Positions 14,063 through 22,452 of a stretch of DNA of 36,831 nt are shown in pieces. Under the pieces are notes generated by a model. The model searched no databases. It was not told the origin of the DNA and saw only the letters and a program-made list of their open reading frames with translations. Origin of the DNA: an uncultured Clostridia bacterium (GTDB lineage: Bacteria > Bacillota > Clostridia > Christensenellales > Aristaeellaceae); the NCBI GenBank assembly GCA_947565865.1, contig CANOHT010000027.1, positions 1-36,831 of the forward strand. The letters run 5' to 3'. Both the position numbers and the translations under genes were made by a program. Numbering within the stretch: position 1 is the first letter of the stretch; each line of letters opens with the position of its first letter.

Positions 14063-15988
14063 GTGAATCAGCAGTTTTTGCCCGTAACCATGGATGAGGT
14101 GCGCGACCGCGGCTGGGACGCGCCTGATTTTGTGTATGTTTGCGGTGACGCCTATGTAGATCACCCCTCCTTCGGGCACGCCATCATCGGGCGCATTCTG
14201 GAAAAAGCGGGCTATCGCGTGGCTATGCTGTGCCTGCCGCCCTGGCAGGACGCCAGCGCCTTCCAGCGCTTTGGCCGTCCACGCCTGGGATTCCTGGTGA
14301 CGGCCGGCGTCATTGACAGCATGGTGAACCACTACACCGTGGCAAAAAAGCGCCGCAGTGACGACGCCTACGCCCCCGGCGGACGAGGCGGCATGCGGCC
14401 CGATCGTGCCACAATTGTTTACTGCAACCGCATCCGCCAGGCATATAAGGATGTGCCCATTCTCATCGGCGGCGTGGAGGCCAGCCTGCGGCGCTTCTCT
14501 CATTACGACTACTGGGATGACAAGGTTCGCCACGCCATCCTGGTGGACGCCGGGGCGACACTGCTGATGTACGGCATGGGCGAAACCTCCATCATCGCCT
14601 GCGCCAATTGGGTGGCGGACGGCATGAACCCCGCCGAGCTCTCCGCCATCAGGGGCATCTGCTATATGAGCAAGCGCCCTGACGAGCGCTGCGTTCAGCT
14701 GCCCAGCCACGCGGAAGTGTGCAACGATAAGCGCAAATACGCCGAAGCCTTCCTGATTCAGTACGAGGAACAGGATCCGATCCGAGGCAGACGCCTTTGC
14801 CAGCAGCAGGATACCGACCGCTACATCATCCAGAACGAGCCGCCGCTCCCGCTGACACGGGAGGCCCTTGACGCTGTGTACGACCTGCCCCATACCCGCC
14901 GCTGGCATCCGATGTACGACCGGGAAGGCGGCATCCCCGCCCTCAAGGAGGTGGAGTTTTCCATCGCGTCCACCCGAGGGTGCTTCGGCTCATGCAGCTT
15001 CTGTGCCATCACCTTCCATCAAGGGCGGATCATTCAATCCCGCAGCCCGGAATCCATCGTTCGGGAAGCGAAGCTGCTAACCGCCCTGCCGGGCTTCAAG
15101 GGCTACATTCACGATGTGGGCGGCCCCACGGCGAATTTCCGCCAGCCAGCCTGCCAGAAGCAGCTGAAGCATGGCGCCTGCAAAAACCGCCAGTGCCTTT
15201 TCCCCTCGCCCTGCAAAAATCTGGAGGTATCCCATCGGGAGCTCATCGAAATTCTTCGCCAGCTCCGGGCGCTTCCCCGGGTGAAGAAGGTGTTTATCCG
15301 CTCTGGCCTGCGGTATGATTACATCATGGCCGACCCGGACGCGACCTTCCTGAAGGAGCTTTGTCAGCATCACATATCCGGCCAGCTGAAGGTCGCGCCG
15401 GAGCATGTGTGCCCCTATGTGCTGGAGCGCATGGGCAAGCCGGGGCGTCCTGTGTATGACGCCTTCGTAGCGCGGTATCAGCGCGTCAACGCCGCTCTCG
15501 GTTTGAAGCAATACCTCATTCCCTATTTGATGAGCAGCCATCCCGGCAGCGATTTGAACGCCGCCATCGAGCTGGCCTGCTATCTTCGGGACACGGGCTT
15601 TTATCCCGAGCAGGTGCAGGATTTCTACCCCACCCCGGGCACACTGTCCACCTGTATGTTCTATACCGGCCTGGACCCTCGAACCATGAAGCCCGTCTAT
15701 GTGGCCCGCTCCCCCGAGGAGAAGGCGATGCAGCGGGCCCTGATGCAGTTCCGCGCCCCGATAAACCACCCCCTGGTGCGCAAAGCGCTTCGGTTGGCAG
15801 GCCGGGAGGACTTGGTTGGCTACGGCCGAACGTGCCTGGCGCCGCCGGAGAGCGATCACCGTCCCGCGCCGAGGGCGCAGCGCAGCGCCGGAAGCGGAGC
15901 CGCCGCAAAGAAAAAGACCGCCGACAGGGCGGCCAAGCCATCCGTCAAGCGGTCTTCTCCATGGGCCAAGCCCAGGAAAAAACGGTAA
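14063..15988 (+). CDS. ygiQ: YgiQ family (UPF0313) radical SAM protein
   Basis: Radical SAM enzyme of unknown reaction, 641 aa. An N-terminal cobalamin-binding-like region is followed by the radical SAM core with the [4Fe-4S] motif C-x3-C-x2-C in TRGCFGSCSFCAITFHQGR (about residue 307). The family-specific stretches DVGGPTANFR, CPYVLERMGKPG and FYPTPGTLSTCMFYTG are present. The start is GTG at 14063, with GGAGGG eight bases upstream and a promoter at 14004-14032. The last 45 residues are a low-complexity tail rich in Lys, Arg, Ala and Pro, possibly nucleic-acid-binding. The stop codon abuts the stop of the converging TetR gene with no gap. Confidence 0.93.
   Translation: MNQQFLPVTMDEVRDRGWDAPDFVYVCGDAYVDHPSFGHAIIGRILEKAGYRVAMLCLPPWQDASAFQRFGRPRLGFLVTAGVIDSMVNHYTVAKKRRSDDAYAPGGRGGMRPDRATIVYCNRIRQAYKDVPILIGGVEASLRRFSHYDYWDDKVRHAILVDAGATLLMYGMGETSIIACANWVADGMNPAELSAIRGICYMSKRPDERCVQLPSHAEVCNDKRKYAEAFLIQYEEQDPIRGRRLCQQQDTDRYIIQNEPPLPLTREALDAVYDLPHTRRWHPMYDREGGIPALKEVEFSIASTRGCFGSCSFCAITFHQGRIIQSRSPESIVREAKLLTALPGFKGYIHDVGGPTANFRQPACQKQLKHGACKNRQCLFPSPCKNLEVSHRELIEILRQLRALPRVKKVFIRSGLRYDYIMADPDATFLKELCQHHISGQLKVAPEHVCPYVLERMGKPGRPVYDAFVARYQRVNAALGLKQYLIPYLMSSHPGSDLNAAIELACYLRDTGFYPEQVQDFYPTPGTLSTCMFYTGLDPRTMKPVYVARSPEEKAMQRALMQFRAPINHPLVRKALRLAGREDLVGYGRTCLAPPESDHRPAPRAQRSAGSGAAAKKKTADRAAKPSVKRSSPWAKPRKKR
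15907..15934 (-). terminator. terminator of the TetR gene, inside the 3' end of ygiQ
   Basis: On the minus strand a 7-bp stem (GGCCGCC with GGCGGTC, one G-T pair) and five-base loop are followed by TTTTTCTTT. It lies 55 to 82 bases past the tetR stop, within sequence that codes for the basic tail of YgiQ on the other strand. Confidence 0.6.
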
Positions 15989-16690
15989 TCAGCCCTGCAT
16001 GGGCAGGCGCATCCGGCGCAGAAGGATTTCCGCCAAAGCGCTCCACTCCTTTAAGTCCACGACTTCCACACTGCCGAAGGGAGCGTCCAGCAGCACCTCG
16101 ACAGCGCGTCGATATTGATCCAGAATACCCAGGAGCGCGGCAGGATTGTGCTCCTGACCTTTTTTTGCGCTGGCGAGAATGTGCAGCGCCGCATCCAGCC
16201 AGCACTTGCTCATCAGGTGCAAAATCAAAGGCGCAGGCTCCTGGATGGGCGGCTGCAGAATACCGGCGGCGCAGGCGGCGTCAATCTCGCGCTCCAGCAG
16301 CGGCCGAAAGGCGGCTTCCAGGGTTTGCTGATAGCATAGGCGCAGCGCCTGGCCCTCCTGCCGTTCCATCAGCGGCAGCAGCATGGCCATAAACGCCTTA
16401 TCATCTTTGCGAAGGGGCATGAAGAAGGCCAACACGCCGTTCAGGCGATCCATGGGAGCGGCAGTGGCAACAACGGAGGCCTCGGCCAAAGCCGCGGCAT
16501 GCTCCGCGCGCGTCAGAAAGATGCTTTCCAGCAACGCTTCCTTGCTGGCGAAGTAGTGATAAAATCCGCCCTTGCTAATGTGAAGGACATCCAGAATATC
16601 CTGAATGCTGGTGGCGTCATAGCCCTTGAGGCAAAAAAGCCGTTCCGCCACCACCAGCATTTCCCGGCGCTTTTCCTCGCCCTTGCGCAT
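15989..16690 (-). CDS. TetR/AcrR-family transcriptional regulator
   Basis: One-component repressor of 233 aa. The N-terminal helix-turn-helix is at about residues 8-55 (AERLFCLKGYDATSIQDIL and ISKGGFYHYFASKEALLES, the classical TetR signature). The C-terminal ligand-binding domain (about 60-225) is all-helical and has no assignable ligand. GGGGAGG lies just before the ATG, and a promoter with an imperfect inverted repeat across its -10 region suggests autoregulation. It lies downstream of, and co-oriented with, the P-type ATPase, but has its own promoter; whether it controls that gene is unknown. Confidence 0.9.
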   Translation of the reverse strand: MRKGEEKRREMLVVAERLFCLKGYDATSIQDILDVLHISKGGFYHYFASKEALLESIFLTRAEHAAALAEASVVATAAPMDRLNGVLAFFMPLRKDDKAFMAMLLPLMERQEGQALRLCYQQTLEAAFRPLLEREIDAACAAGILQPPIQEPAPLILHLMSKCWLDAALHILASAKKGQEHNPAALLGILDQYRRAVEVLLDAPFGSVEVVDLKEWSALAEILLRRMRLPMQG

Positions 16691-16708
16691 CCTGCCGCCT
16701 CCCCTCGC

Positions 16709-16728
16709 ACTGGATATCCTGTATCAGT
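16709..16728. promoter_or_regulatory. possible TetR operator
   Basis: An imperfect inverted repeat (ACTGGATAT ... GTATCAGT) lies immediately upstream of the tetR gene and overlaps the edge of its -10 box. Its position fits an autoregulatory operator. Symmetry is partial, so this is tentative. Confidence 0.3.
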
Positions 16729-16755
16729 ATAGACCATTGGCCGAACTTTCGTCAA
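16726..16755 (-). promoter_or_regulatory. promoter of the TetR gene
   Basis: Minus-strand TTGACG (16755-16750), 18 bases, TATACT (16731-16726). Both boxes are one base from consensus. Confidence 0.55.
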
Positions 16756-16762
16756 GTTGAAT

Positions 16763-16795
16763 ATCGCCTGTTCCTCCATCATGAGAACAGGCGAT
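16763..16795. terminator. 11-bp perfect inverted repeat after the P-type ATPase gene
   Basis: ATCGCCTGTTC (16763-16773) and GAACAGGCGAT (16785-16795) are perfect complements with an 11-base loop, 18 bases past the ATPase stop. No T-run follows in either direction, so it may be a weak terminator, an mRNA-stabilising hairpin or an operator just upstream of the tetR promoter. Confidence 0.4.
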
Positions 16796-16812
16796 CAACG
16801 TAAGCCGAACGG

Positions 16813-19452
16813 TTAGGCCGTCTCCCGCTTTCCGGCCTGATGACGGCGCTGCGCCAGCTTTATCAGTTCGACGGCAGGAATGACGCACAGGGCCAGCCCC
16901 ATGGCCACGAAATACTCCAGGGCCGAAATGCTCGTGAAGCCGAACAGCCCGGACAAGAAGGGTACATAGATGACCGCTGTGGTCAGCACGAGCGCAGCCG
17001 CCGCGCCGCCCCAAAGCCAGCCGTTTTGCTTTTGCAGTGTGAAAATGCTGCCCCGGCGGGAGCGCATGTTGAAGCTGTGGAAGATTTCCGCCATCGACAT
17101 GGTCAGGAAGGCCATGGTGGTTCCGTCGGGACTGTTGGTGATCTCCCAAACGCCGCTCTCAATGAAGTGGCCGATGAAGTACGCTGCCAGGGTCAGTAGC
17201 GACACAATAATGCCCTGATAGGCAATGTCCGCGCCAACGCCGCCGGCGAAAATACCAGCCTTGGCGTCGCGGGGCTTCTGCTTCATGGCGTCAGGCTCGC
17301 CAGGCTCCATACCCAGCGCCAGGGCGGGCAGGCTGTCGGTTATCAGATTGATCCAGAGAATATGCGCGGGCTGAAGAATGGTAAAGCCCAGCATGGTCGC
17401 GGTAAAGATACTGACGACCTCGGACAGGTTGGAGGACAGCAGGAACTGAATAGCCTTGCGGATGTTGGCGTAAATGCGCCGTCCTTCCTCCACAGCGGAA
17501 ACGATGGTGGCAAAGTTGTCGTCCGCCAGGATCATTTCCGCTACGTTCTTGGTCACGTCGGTGCCCGTGATACCCATGCCCACGCCGATGTCCGCCGCCT
17601 TGATGGAGGGCGCGTCGTTTACGCCGTCGCCGGTCATGGCCGTGATCTTGCCCCGGCGCTTCCACGCTTCCACGATGCGCACCTTATGCTCCGGCTGAAC
17701 CCGGGCATAAACAGCGTAGCGGTCAATCACCCGGTCAAGCTCTTCGTCGGACATGGCGTTGAGGGCGCTGCCCAGGATGGCCTGTTCAGGCGATTCCAGG
17801 ATGCCCAGCTCCCGGGCGATGGCCACGGCGGTGTCAATATGGTCGCCGGTAATCATGATGGCCCGGATGCCCGCCTCCTTGCACAGCGCGACGGCATCCT
17901 TGACCTCGGGGCGCACGGGATCAATCATGCCGGTCAGCCCAACGAAAATAAGGCGCCGTTCGATGGCCTCGGGAGACAGATCCTCGGGCAGCTCGGCAAG
18001 ATCCACATAAGCACAGGCCAGGACGCGCAGCGCGCTGTCCGCCATGCGCTTGTTCTCCGCCATGACGGTCTTCCGATCATCATCGGTCATATCCCGGACA
18101 CCCTGCTCCGTCAGGATGCGGGTGCAGCGGGCGAGAATCTCATCCGGCGCGCCCTTGGTGAATTGCCGAATCCCTTCCTGCGTTTTGTGCAGGGTGGACA
18201 TCATCTTGCGCATGGAGTCAAAGGGCGCCTCGCCTACGCGGGGCCACTGGGCCTTCAGCTGATCTTTATCCAACCCTTCCGCGTAGGCGAAATTAACCAG
18301 CGCGCACTCGGTGGGCTCACCCACGGCCTGATGCTTGTCATCCAATTCAGCATCGGAACACAAAGCCATGCCCTTGGCCAACAGCGCCCGGTCTGCGCCA
18401 TAAGCCTCGACCACCGTCATTTTGTTCTGCGTCAGCGTGCCGGTCTTATCCGAGCAGATGACCTGCGCACAGCCAAGGGTTTCCACAGCGGTCAGCTTGC
18501 GGATGACGGCGTTGCGCTTGCTCATCTTCGTCACGCCGATGGACAAAACGATGGTCACCACCGCCGCAAGACCTTCAGGAATCGCGGCCACAGCCAGGCT
18601 GACGGCCATCATGAAGGTGTCGATCATTACCTCAGCATTGATAGCGCCCGCCCGGAACACGCCCACGCCGAACATCACCACGCAGATGGCCAGCACCAGC
18701 CACGTCAGCGTGCGGGAAAGACCGGCCAGCTTCAACTGCAGGGGGGTCTGCTCATCCTGGGCCTGGGTCAGCGCGTCAGCGATCTTGCCCATTTCGGTAT
18801 CCATGCCCGTACCGCACACCACGGCGCTGCCACGGCCATAAACCACCGTAGACCCCATGTACATCATGTTTTTCCGGTCGCCCAGGGAGATGTCCTCGCC
18901 CTCAAGCATCTCGGCCTGCTTGGTCACGGGAACGGATTCGCCCGTCAGCGCGGCTTCCTCAACCTTCAGCGAGGCGCATTCCAGAATACGGCAGTCCGCC
19001 GGTACCGCATCCCCCGCCTCCACATGGATGACGTCGCCGGGAATCAGCTCCTCGGACTTCACAACAGTCAAAACGCCGTTGCGCATCACTTTGGAGGTCG
19101 CGGCGGTCATGGTTTTCAGGGCGGCAATAGCCTCCTCCGCCTTGCTCTCCTGCACCACGCCAAGCACGGCGTTGAGCGCCACGACAAAGAGAATGATGAA
19201 CACATCGGCCATGGATTCCCCCGCGTAAACGGAGGTAACGCCCGACAGCAGCGCCGCCGCCAGCAGCACAATGATCATCGGGTCCGCCAGCTGCTTGACC
19301 AGGCGGCTGAGCAGGGAAACCCGCTCCCCCTCCCTTAGCCGGTTAGGGCCGTGCTTTTCCAGCCGGGTCTGCGCCTCCTGAGCGGTAAGTCCCTGAGCCG
19401 TGGATTGCAGTTCCTGAAGGACATCCTGCGCGTTTTGAAGATAGGCTTTCAT
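16813..19452 (-). CDS. P-type cation-transporting ATPase, probable Mn2+ exporter
   Basis: P2-type ATPase of 879 aa. N-terminal cation-ATPase domain; TM pairs at about 55-75 and 82-102; actuator TGES at 170-173; TM3-4 at about 248-306 with AAIPEGLAAVV; phosphorylated D335 in CSDKTGTLT; nucleotide-binding domain; hinge MTGDGVNDAPSIKAADIG; then C-terminal membrane helices with NLSEVVSIFTA and WINLITDSLPALALG. By sequence it would be called a calcium-transporting ATPase, but a yybP-ykoY Mn2+ riboswitch precedes it, and P-type ATPases under this riboswitch export manganese in other Firmicutes. The start at 19452 is set by AAAGGAG. The open frame continues 44 codons upstream through the leader but that part is not translated in this view. 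A TetR gene follows. Confidence 0.93.
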   Translation of the reverse strand: MKAYLQNAQDVLQELQSTAQGLTAQEAQTRLEKHGPNRLREGERVSLLSRLVKQLADPMIIVLLAAALLSGVTSVYAGESMADVFIILFVVALNAVLGVVQESKAEEAIAALKTMTAATSKVMRNGVLTVVKSEELIPGDVIHVEAGDAVPADCRILECASLKVEEAALTGESVPVTKQAEMLEGEDISLGDRKNMMYMGSTVVYGRGSAVVCGTGMDTEMGKIADALTQAQDEQTPLQLKLAGLSRTLTWLVLAICVVMFGVGVFRAGAINAEVMIDTFMMAVSLAVAAIPEGLAAVVTIVLSIGVTKMSKRNAVIRKLTAVETLGCAQVICSDKTGTLTQNKMTVVEAYGADRALLAKGMALCSDAELDDKHQAVGEPTECALVNFAYAEGLDKDQLKAQWPRVGEAPFDSMRKMMSTLHKTQEGIRQFTKGAPDEILARCTRILTEQGVRDMTDDDRKTVMAENKRMADSALRVLACAYVDLAELPEDLSPEAIERRLIFVGLTGMIDPVRPEVKDAVALCKEAGIRAIMITGDHIDTAVAIARELGILESPEQAILGSALNAMSDEELDRVIDRYAVYARVQPEHKVRIVEAWKRRGKITAMTGDGVNDAPSIKAADIGVGMGITGTDVTKNVAEMILADDNFATIVSAVEEGRRIYANIRKAIQFLLSSNLSEVVSIFTATMLGFTILQPAHILWINLITDSLPALALGMEPGEPDAMKQKPRDAKAGIFAGGVGADIAYQGIIVSLLTLAAYFIGHFIESGVWEITNSPDGTTMAFLTMSMAEIFHSFNMRSRRGSIFTLQKQNGWLWGGAAAALVLTTAVIYVPFLSGLFGFTSISALEYFVAMGLALCVIPAVELIKLAQRRHQAGKRETA

Positions 19453-19475
19453 CCGTGTAGACTCCTTTCGCCATG

Positions 19476-19532
19476 AAAAAATGCAAGACCCACATGCAAC
19501 TCCGTCACTTTCGCGATGAATGCACATGAGTC
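19476..19532 (-). terminator. riboswitch expression-platform terminator
   Basis: In the ATPase leader (minus strand) GACTCATGTGCA (19532-19521) can pair with TGCATGTGGGTC (19498-19487) to give a 12-bp stem with G-T pairs. Six T residues follow at 19481-19476. It sits between the aptamer and the ribosome binding site, the normal place for a transcription-terminating platform. Mn2+ binding would be expected to prevent it forming; the competing pairing was not resolved with confidence. Confidence 0.65.
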
Positions 19533-19546
19533 TCGCTCTTTCATGC

Positions 19547-19618
19547 AGACCAGGCCAATGGCCATGTATGTTGACCTGCATCACTGTTGCCAGTGGAACT
19601 ACTCCCCCATTGGGTCTT
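19547..19618 (-). ncRNA. yybP-ykoY manganese riboswitch aptamer
   Basis: Read on the minus strand, the aptamer opens with AAGACCCAATG and GGGGGAGTAG (19608-19599), the diagnostic loop of this class. CACTG-GCAA-CAGTG follows (19595-19582; a stem closed by a GNRA tetraloop), then the second conserved loop GGTCAACATAC (19575-19566). It closes with CATTG and GGTCT (19551-19547), which pair back to CAATG and AGACC at the 5' side. Both conserved Mn2+-site loops and all main helices are present. The class senses Mn2+ and usually turns on Mn2+ efflux genes. It lies between the promoter and the P-type ATPase coding sequence. Confidence 0.88.
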
Positions 19619-19629
19619 CAATTGCCTTT

Positions 19630-19657
19630 ATTATACCAGCTTTTTCCCAGCTGTCAA
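19630..19657 (-). promoter_or_regulatory. promoter of the riboswitch-ATPase transcript
   Basis: Minus-strand TTGACA (19657-19652) and TATAAT (19635-19630) are both perfect consensus, with a 16-base spacer. Transcription would begin a few bases before the aptamer, leaving a leader of about 170 nt. Confidence 0.75.
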
Positions 19658-19685
19658 TGGTCTGTTTTTGAACAAAGTGTGACAT

Positions 19686-20954
19686 TTATCCGTGCACGCT
19701 GATGTCGGGCATATCCGTGATTTCCACATCCGCGCCCAGACCGCGCAGCATGCCCGGCAAATCCTCATAACCCCGGGCGATATGGCCTGCTGGATCCTGC
19801 AGGATGGTCTCGCCCTCGGCAGCCAGACCAGCCAGCATCAGCGCCGCTCCGCCCCGCAGATCCGTGCTGCTGACAGTCGCCCCGGCCAGCGCCCGTCCGC
19901 CGGTGACCAGCGCAATGCGATCCTCGATGCGGATACTGGCCCCCAGGCGCACCATTTCTCTGGCGTGCATAAAACGGTTCTCAAAGATGGTTTCCAGAAA
20001 CACCGACGTGCCCCGCAATTTAAGGGCCAGGGCCATCATAGGCGCCTGCATGTCCGTGGGAAAGCCGGGATAAGCCAGCGTTCTCACCTGAACCGGCTGG
20101 CTGGCCCGGCCCGAAATACGCAGACCCGCGGCAGATTCCCGGAGCGTGACCCCCGCTTCCCGCAGCTTGAACATCAAAGCCCACATGTGGTCAGGGCGAA
20201 TATGCCGTACCAGCACACTTCCCTCGGTCATCGCGGCGGCGCACAGGAGCGTCCCCGCCTCAATGCGATCCGGGATCGGCCGATAAACGCAGCCGTGAAG
20301 GCTTTCGCGGCCTTCAACAAAAATAGTGCCTGTTCCCCCGCCTGAAATCTTTGCGCCCATATCGTTCAGGCAAGCGCACAAATCGACGATTTCCGGCTCC
20401 TTGGCCGCGTTCTCAATGCGCGTGGAGCCCTTGGCGAGGGTCGCCGCAAGCAAGATATTTTCGGTGGCTCCCACGCTGGGGAAATCCAGGTAAACATTCC
20501 CGCCATGGAGCTTGCCCTGCAGCGTCACGGAGCCGGGGGTCAGCTGTACCTCCGCGCCCAGGGCCTGCATTCCTTTGATATGCAGATCAATAGGCCGTTG
20601 GCCGATGGCGCAGCCGCCGGGCAGGGCGACCCGGGCGTACCCCGTGCGGGCCAGCAATGGTCCCATCACCAGCACCGAGGCCCGAAGGCGGCTCAGCAGG
20701 TTTTCGGATGACGGCGAGTGCGGGTCATCCGTCCACAGGGTCACCTCGTCATCGCTGCGGGAGACCTCCGTGCCGCACTCGTGAAGAATTTCCAGCAGCG
20801 TTTCCACATCCGTCAGCTGCGGCACGCGCTCAATGGTCACCGGCTCCCGGGTGAGCAGGCCCGCGCAGAGGATCGGCAGCACAGCGTTTTTTGCCGCGTG
20901 GATGCTGCATTCCCCGCTCAGATGCTCGCAATGACGGATGCGATACGTTGCCAT
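19686..20954 (-). CDS. murA: UDP-N-acetylglucosamine 1-carboxyvinyltransferase (MurA)
   Basis: First committed enzyme of peptidoglycan precursor synthesis; transfers enolpyruvate from PEP to UDP-GlcNAc in the cytoplasm. At 422 aa it is full length. K22 lies in the AAKNAVLPIL substrate loop, and C115 in LPGGCAIGQRPIDLH is the catalytic cysteine targeted by fosfomycin in the family, so the enzyme should not carry the Cys-to-Asp resistance change. The start at 20954 has AAGGAGG upstream; a longer frame of 16 codons is open but lacks this. It stands alone, divergent from the DUF512 gene. Firmicutes often have two MurA paralogues; this window shows one. Confidence 0.95.
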   Translation of the reverse strand: MATYRIRHCEHLSGECSIHAAKNAVLPILCAGLLTREPVTIERVPQLTDVETLLEILHECGTEVSRSDDEVTLWTDDPHSPSSENLLSRLRASVLVMGPLLARTGYARVALPGGCAIGQRPIDLHIKGMQALGAEVQLTPGSVTLQGKLHGGNVYLDFPSVGATENILLAATLAKGSTRIENAAKEPEIVDLCACLNDMGAKISGGGTGTIFVEGRESLHGCVYRPIPDRIEAGTLLCAAAMTEGSVLVRHIRPDHMWALMFKLREAGVTLRESAAGLRISGRASQPVQVRTLAYPGFPTDMQAPMMALALKLRGTSVFLETIFENRFMHAREMVRLGASIRIEDRIALVTGGRALAGATVSSTDLRGGAALMLAGLAAEGETILQDPAGHIARGYEDLPGMLRGLGADVEITDMPDISVHG

Positions 20955-21032
20955 GGTGATGCCTCCTTGTCCAATCGACTGTAGGCTTTCCAGGCGGCGC
21001 ATTCCTCATGCACGGGAAGATTCGCCTTCTCC

Positions 21033-21061
21033 TTGACTTTTGGGAGAAATCTGCGCATAAT
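21033..21061 (+). promoter_or_regulatory. promoter of the DUF512-der-plsY operon
   Basis: TTGACT (21033-21038), 17 bases, CATAAT (21056-21061). Any start codon before about 21068 is therefore untranslated, which supports a start at 21143. Confidence 0.55.
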
Positions 21062-21142
21062 AGGTATGATGTGGTTTTTATACCCATTGCTGGTTTCATC
21101 ATGAACCATCGCAGCGCTATCATGAGAGGATCGAACCAGACC

Positions 21143-22450
21143 ATGTCAAGTGCCATCACGCATGTACAGCCCGGTTCCATTGCTGACAGGCTTGGCCTTC
21201 AGGCAGGCGACGTACTGGAGACCATCGCCGGCGAGCCGGTAATCGACCAGATTGATTATCAGGCGCTGACCGCGAGGGAGCGCTTCGACATCACCCTGAC
21301 CCGGGCCAATGGCAAACGGTTCACTGTCCATGTGCGCAAGGAGGACTGGGAGCCGCTGGGCGTGACGCTGGATCAGAGCATTGTGTCCAAGCCCCGCCCC
21401 TGTCAGAACCACTGTGTATTCTGCTTTATCGATCAAATGCCGCCGAACATGCGCGACACCCTTTACGTCAAAGATGACGACTGGCGGCTGTCGCTGATGA
21501 TGGGAAACTACATTACCATGACCAACATCAGCGACCAGGAGATGGACAGAATCATCCGGCGGCGGGTCAGTCCGCTGTACATTTCCGTCCATTGCACCGA
21601 TCCGGATATGCGGGTGAAGCTGCTGCGCAACCCCCGGGCCGGGCAGATCATGGATCGTCTTCGGCTGCTGAAGGAAAACGGCATCCGCTTCCACTGCCAG
21701 GTGGTGCTCTGCCCCGGCTGGAACGACGGCAAGCTTCTTGCGCGCACCCTGCATGATCTGGAAAGCCTGTACCCCGCCGCGCAGTCCGTGGCGCTGGTGC
21801 CGATCGGATTGACCAAATATCGGGAGGGACTGCCTGTCATCAAGCCCTATGACAAGGCCATGGCCGCGGCACTGGTGGAAGCGGTCGAACCCTTGCAGGA
21901 GGACTATCTGCGCCGCCTGGGAACCCGTTTCGTTTTTCCCTCCGATGAGTTTTACTGTCTTTCCGGCCTGCCGCTGCCCGATGACGAGGCTTATGAGGAC
22001 TATCCGCAGATTGAGAACGGCGTGGGCATGCTTCGAATGTTTGAAACAGATTTGCGCTACGCCGCTGAGGATGCGCCCGTTGCCGCCACGCCGCCGCGCC
22101 GCCTGACCATAGCTACGGGTACGTCCGTCGCGCCCTTCCTGCAAAGGCTGGCGGATCAATACGCGCCCAAGGGCACCGTCGTCACTGTCAAGCCGATTAT
22201 CAACCGATTTTTCGGGGAATCTGTCACGGTAGCCGGATTGATTACGGGTCAGGATCTGATCGACCAGTGCCGGGACGTGGAGGAGGATGAAATTCTCATC
22301 GTCCGCAGTATGATCCGCAGCGAGGGCGATCTATTCCTGGACAACCTGCATGTGGACAACGTGCGCAAAGCGCTGCCCGCTCCCCTGCGCATTACGGAAA
22401 ATTCCGGCGAGGGCTTCTGGCGCGCCATCAGTGGATTGGAGGATCAGTAA
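21143..22450 (+). CDS. DUF512 family protein with PDZ and radical-SAM-like domains
   Basis: 435-aa protein. An N-terminal PDZ-like domain (about residues 5-60: SSAITHVQPGSIADRLGLQAGDVL) is followed by a radical-SAM-like core with cysteines C87-x3-C91-x2-C94 in RPCQNHCVFCFIDQMP, and the C-terminal DUF512 region (about 200-430). Conserved stretches such as YITMTNI, YISVHCTDP, VLCPGWNDG and FPSDEFYCLSG match the family, which is common in Clostridia and lies next to der there. Its reaction is unknown. I chose ATG 21143, 12 bases after AGAGGA; an in-frame ATG at 21122 is a less likely alternative. Two bases separate it from der. Confidence 0.85.
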   Translation: MSSAITHVQPGSIADRLGLQAGDVLETIAGEPVIDQIDYQALTARERFDITLTRANGKRFTVHVRKEDWEPLGVTLDQSIVSKPRPCQNHCVFCFIDQMPPNMRDTLYVKDDDWRLSLMMGNYITMTNISDQEMDRIIRRRVSPLYISVHCTDPDMRVKLLRNPRAGQIMDRLRLLKENGIRFHCQVVLCPGWNDGKLLARTLHDLESLYPAAQSVALVPIGLTKYREGLPVIKPYDKAMAAALVEAVEPLQEDYLRRLGTRFVFPSDEFYCLSGLPLPDDEAYEDYPQIENGVGMLRMFETDLRYAAEDAPVAATPPRRLTIATGTSVAPFLQRLADQYAPKGTVVTVKPIINRFFGESVTVAGLITGQDLIDQCRDVEEDEILIVRSMIRSEGDLFLDNLHVDNVRKALPAPLRITENSGEGFWRAISGLEDQ

Positions 22451-22452
22451 GC

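Noticed and set aside
17362..19338. Long open frame (658 codons) antisense to the P-type ATPase
   Set aside because: It mirrors the ATPase codon structure in GC-rich DNA, is rich in His, Gly, Gln and Arg, and has no domain. The ATPase frame is certain.
19453..19584. Upstream extension of the ATPase coding sequence by 44 codons
   Set aside because: This stretch is the riboswitch and terminator leader; the start at 19452 has a proper ribosome binding site.
21008..21142. ATG at 21008 as the DUF512 start
   Set aside because: It precedes the predicted promoter, and the extra residues show no domain; the PDZ-like domain starts right after 21143.
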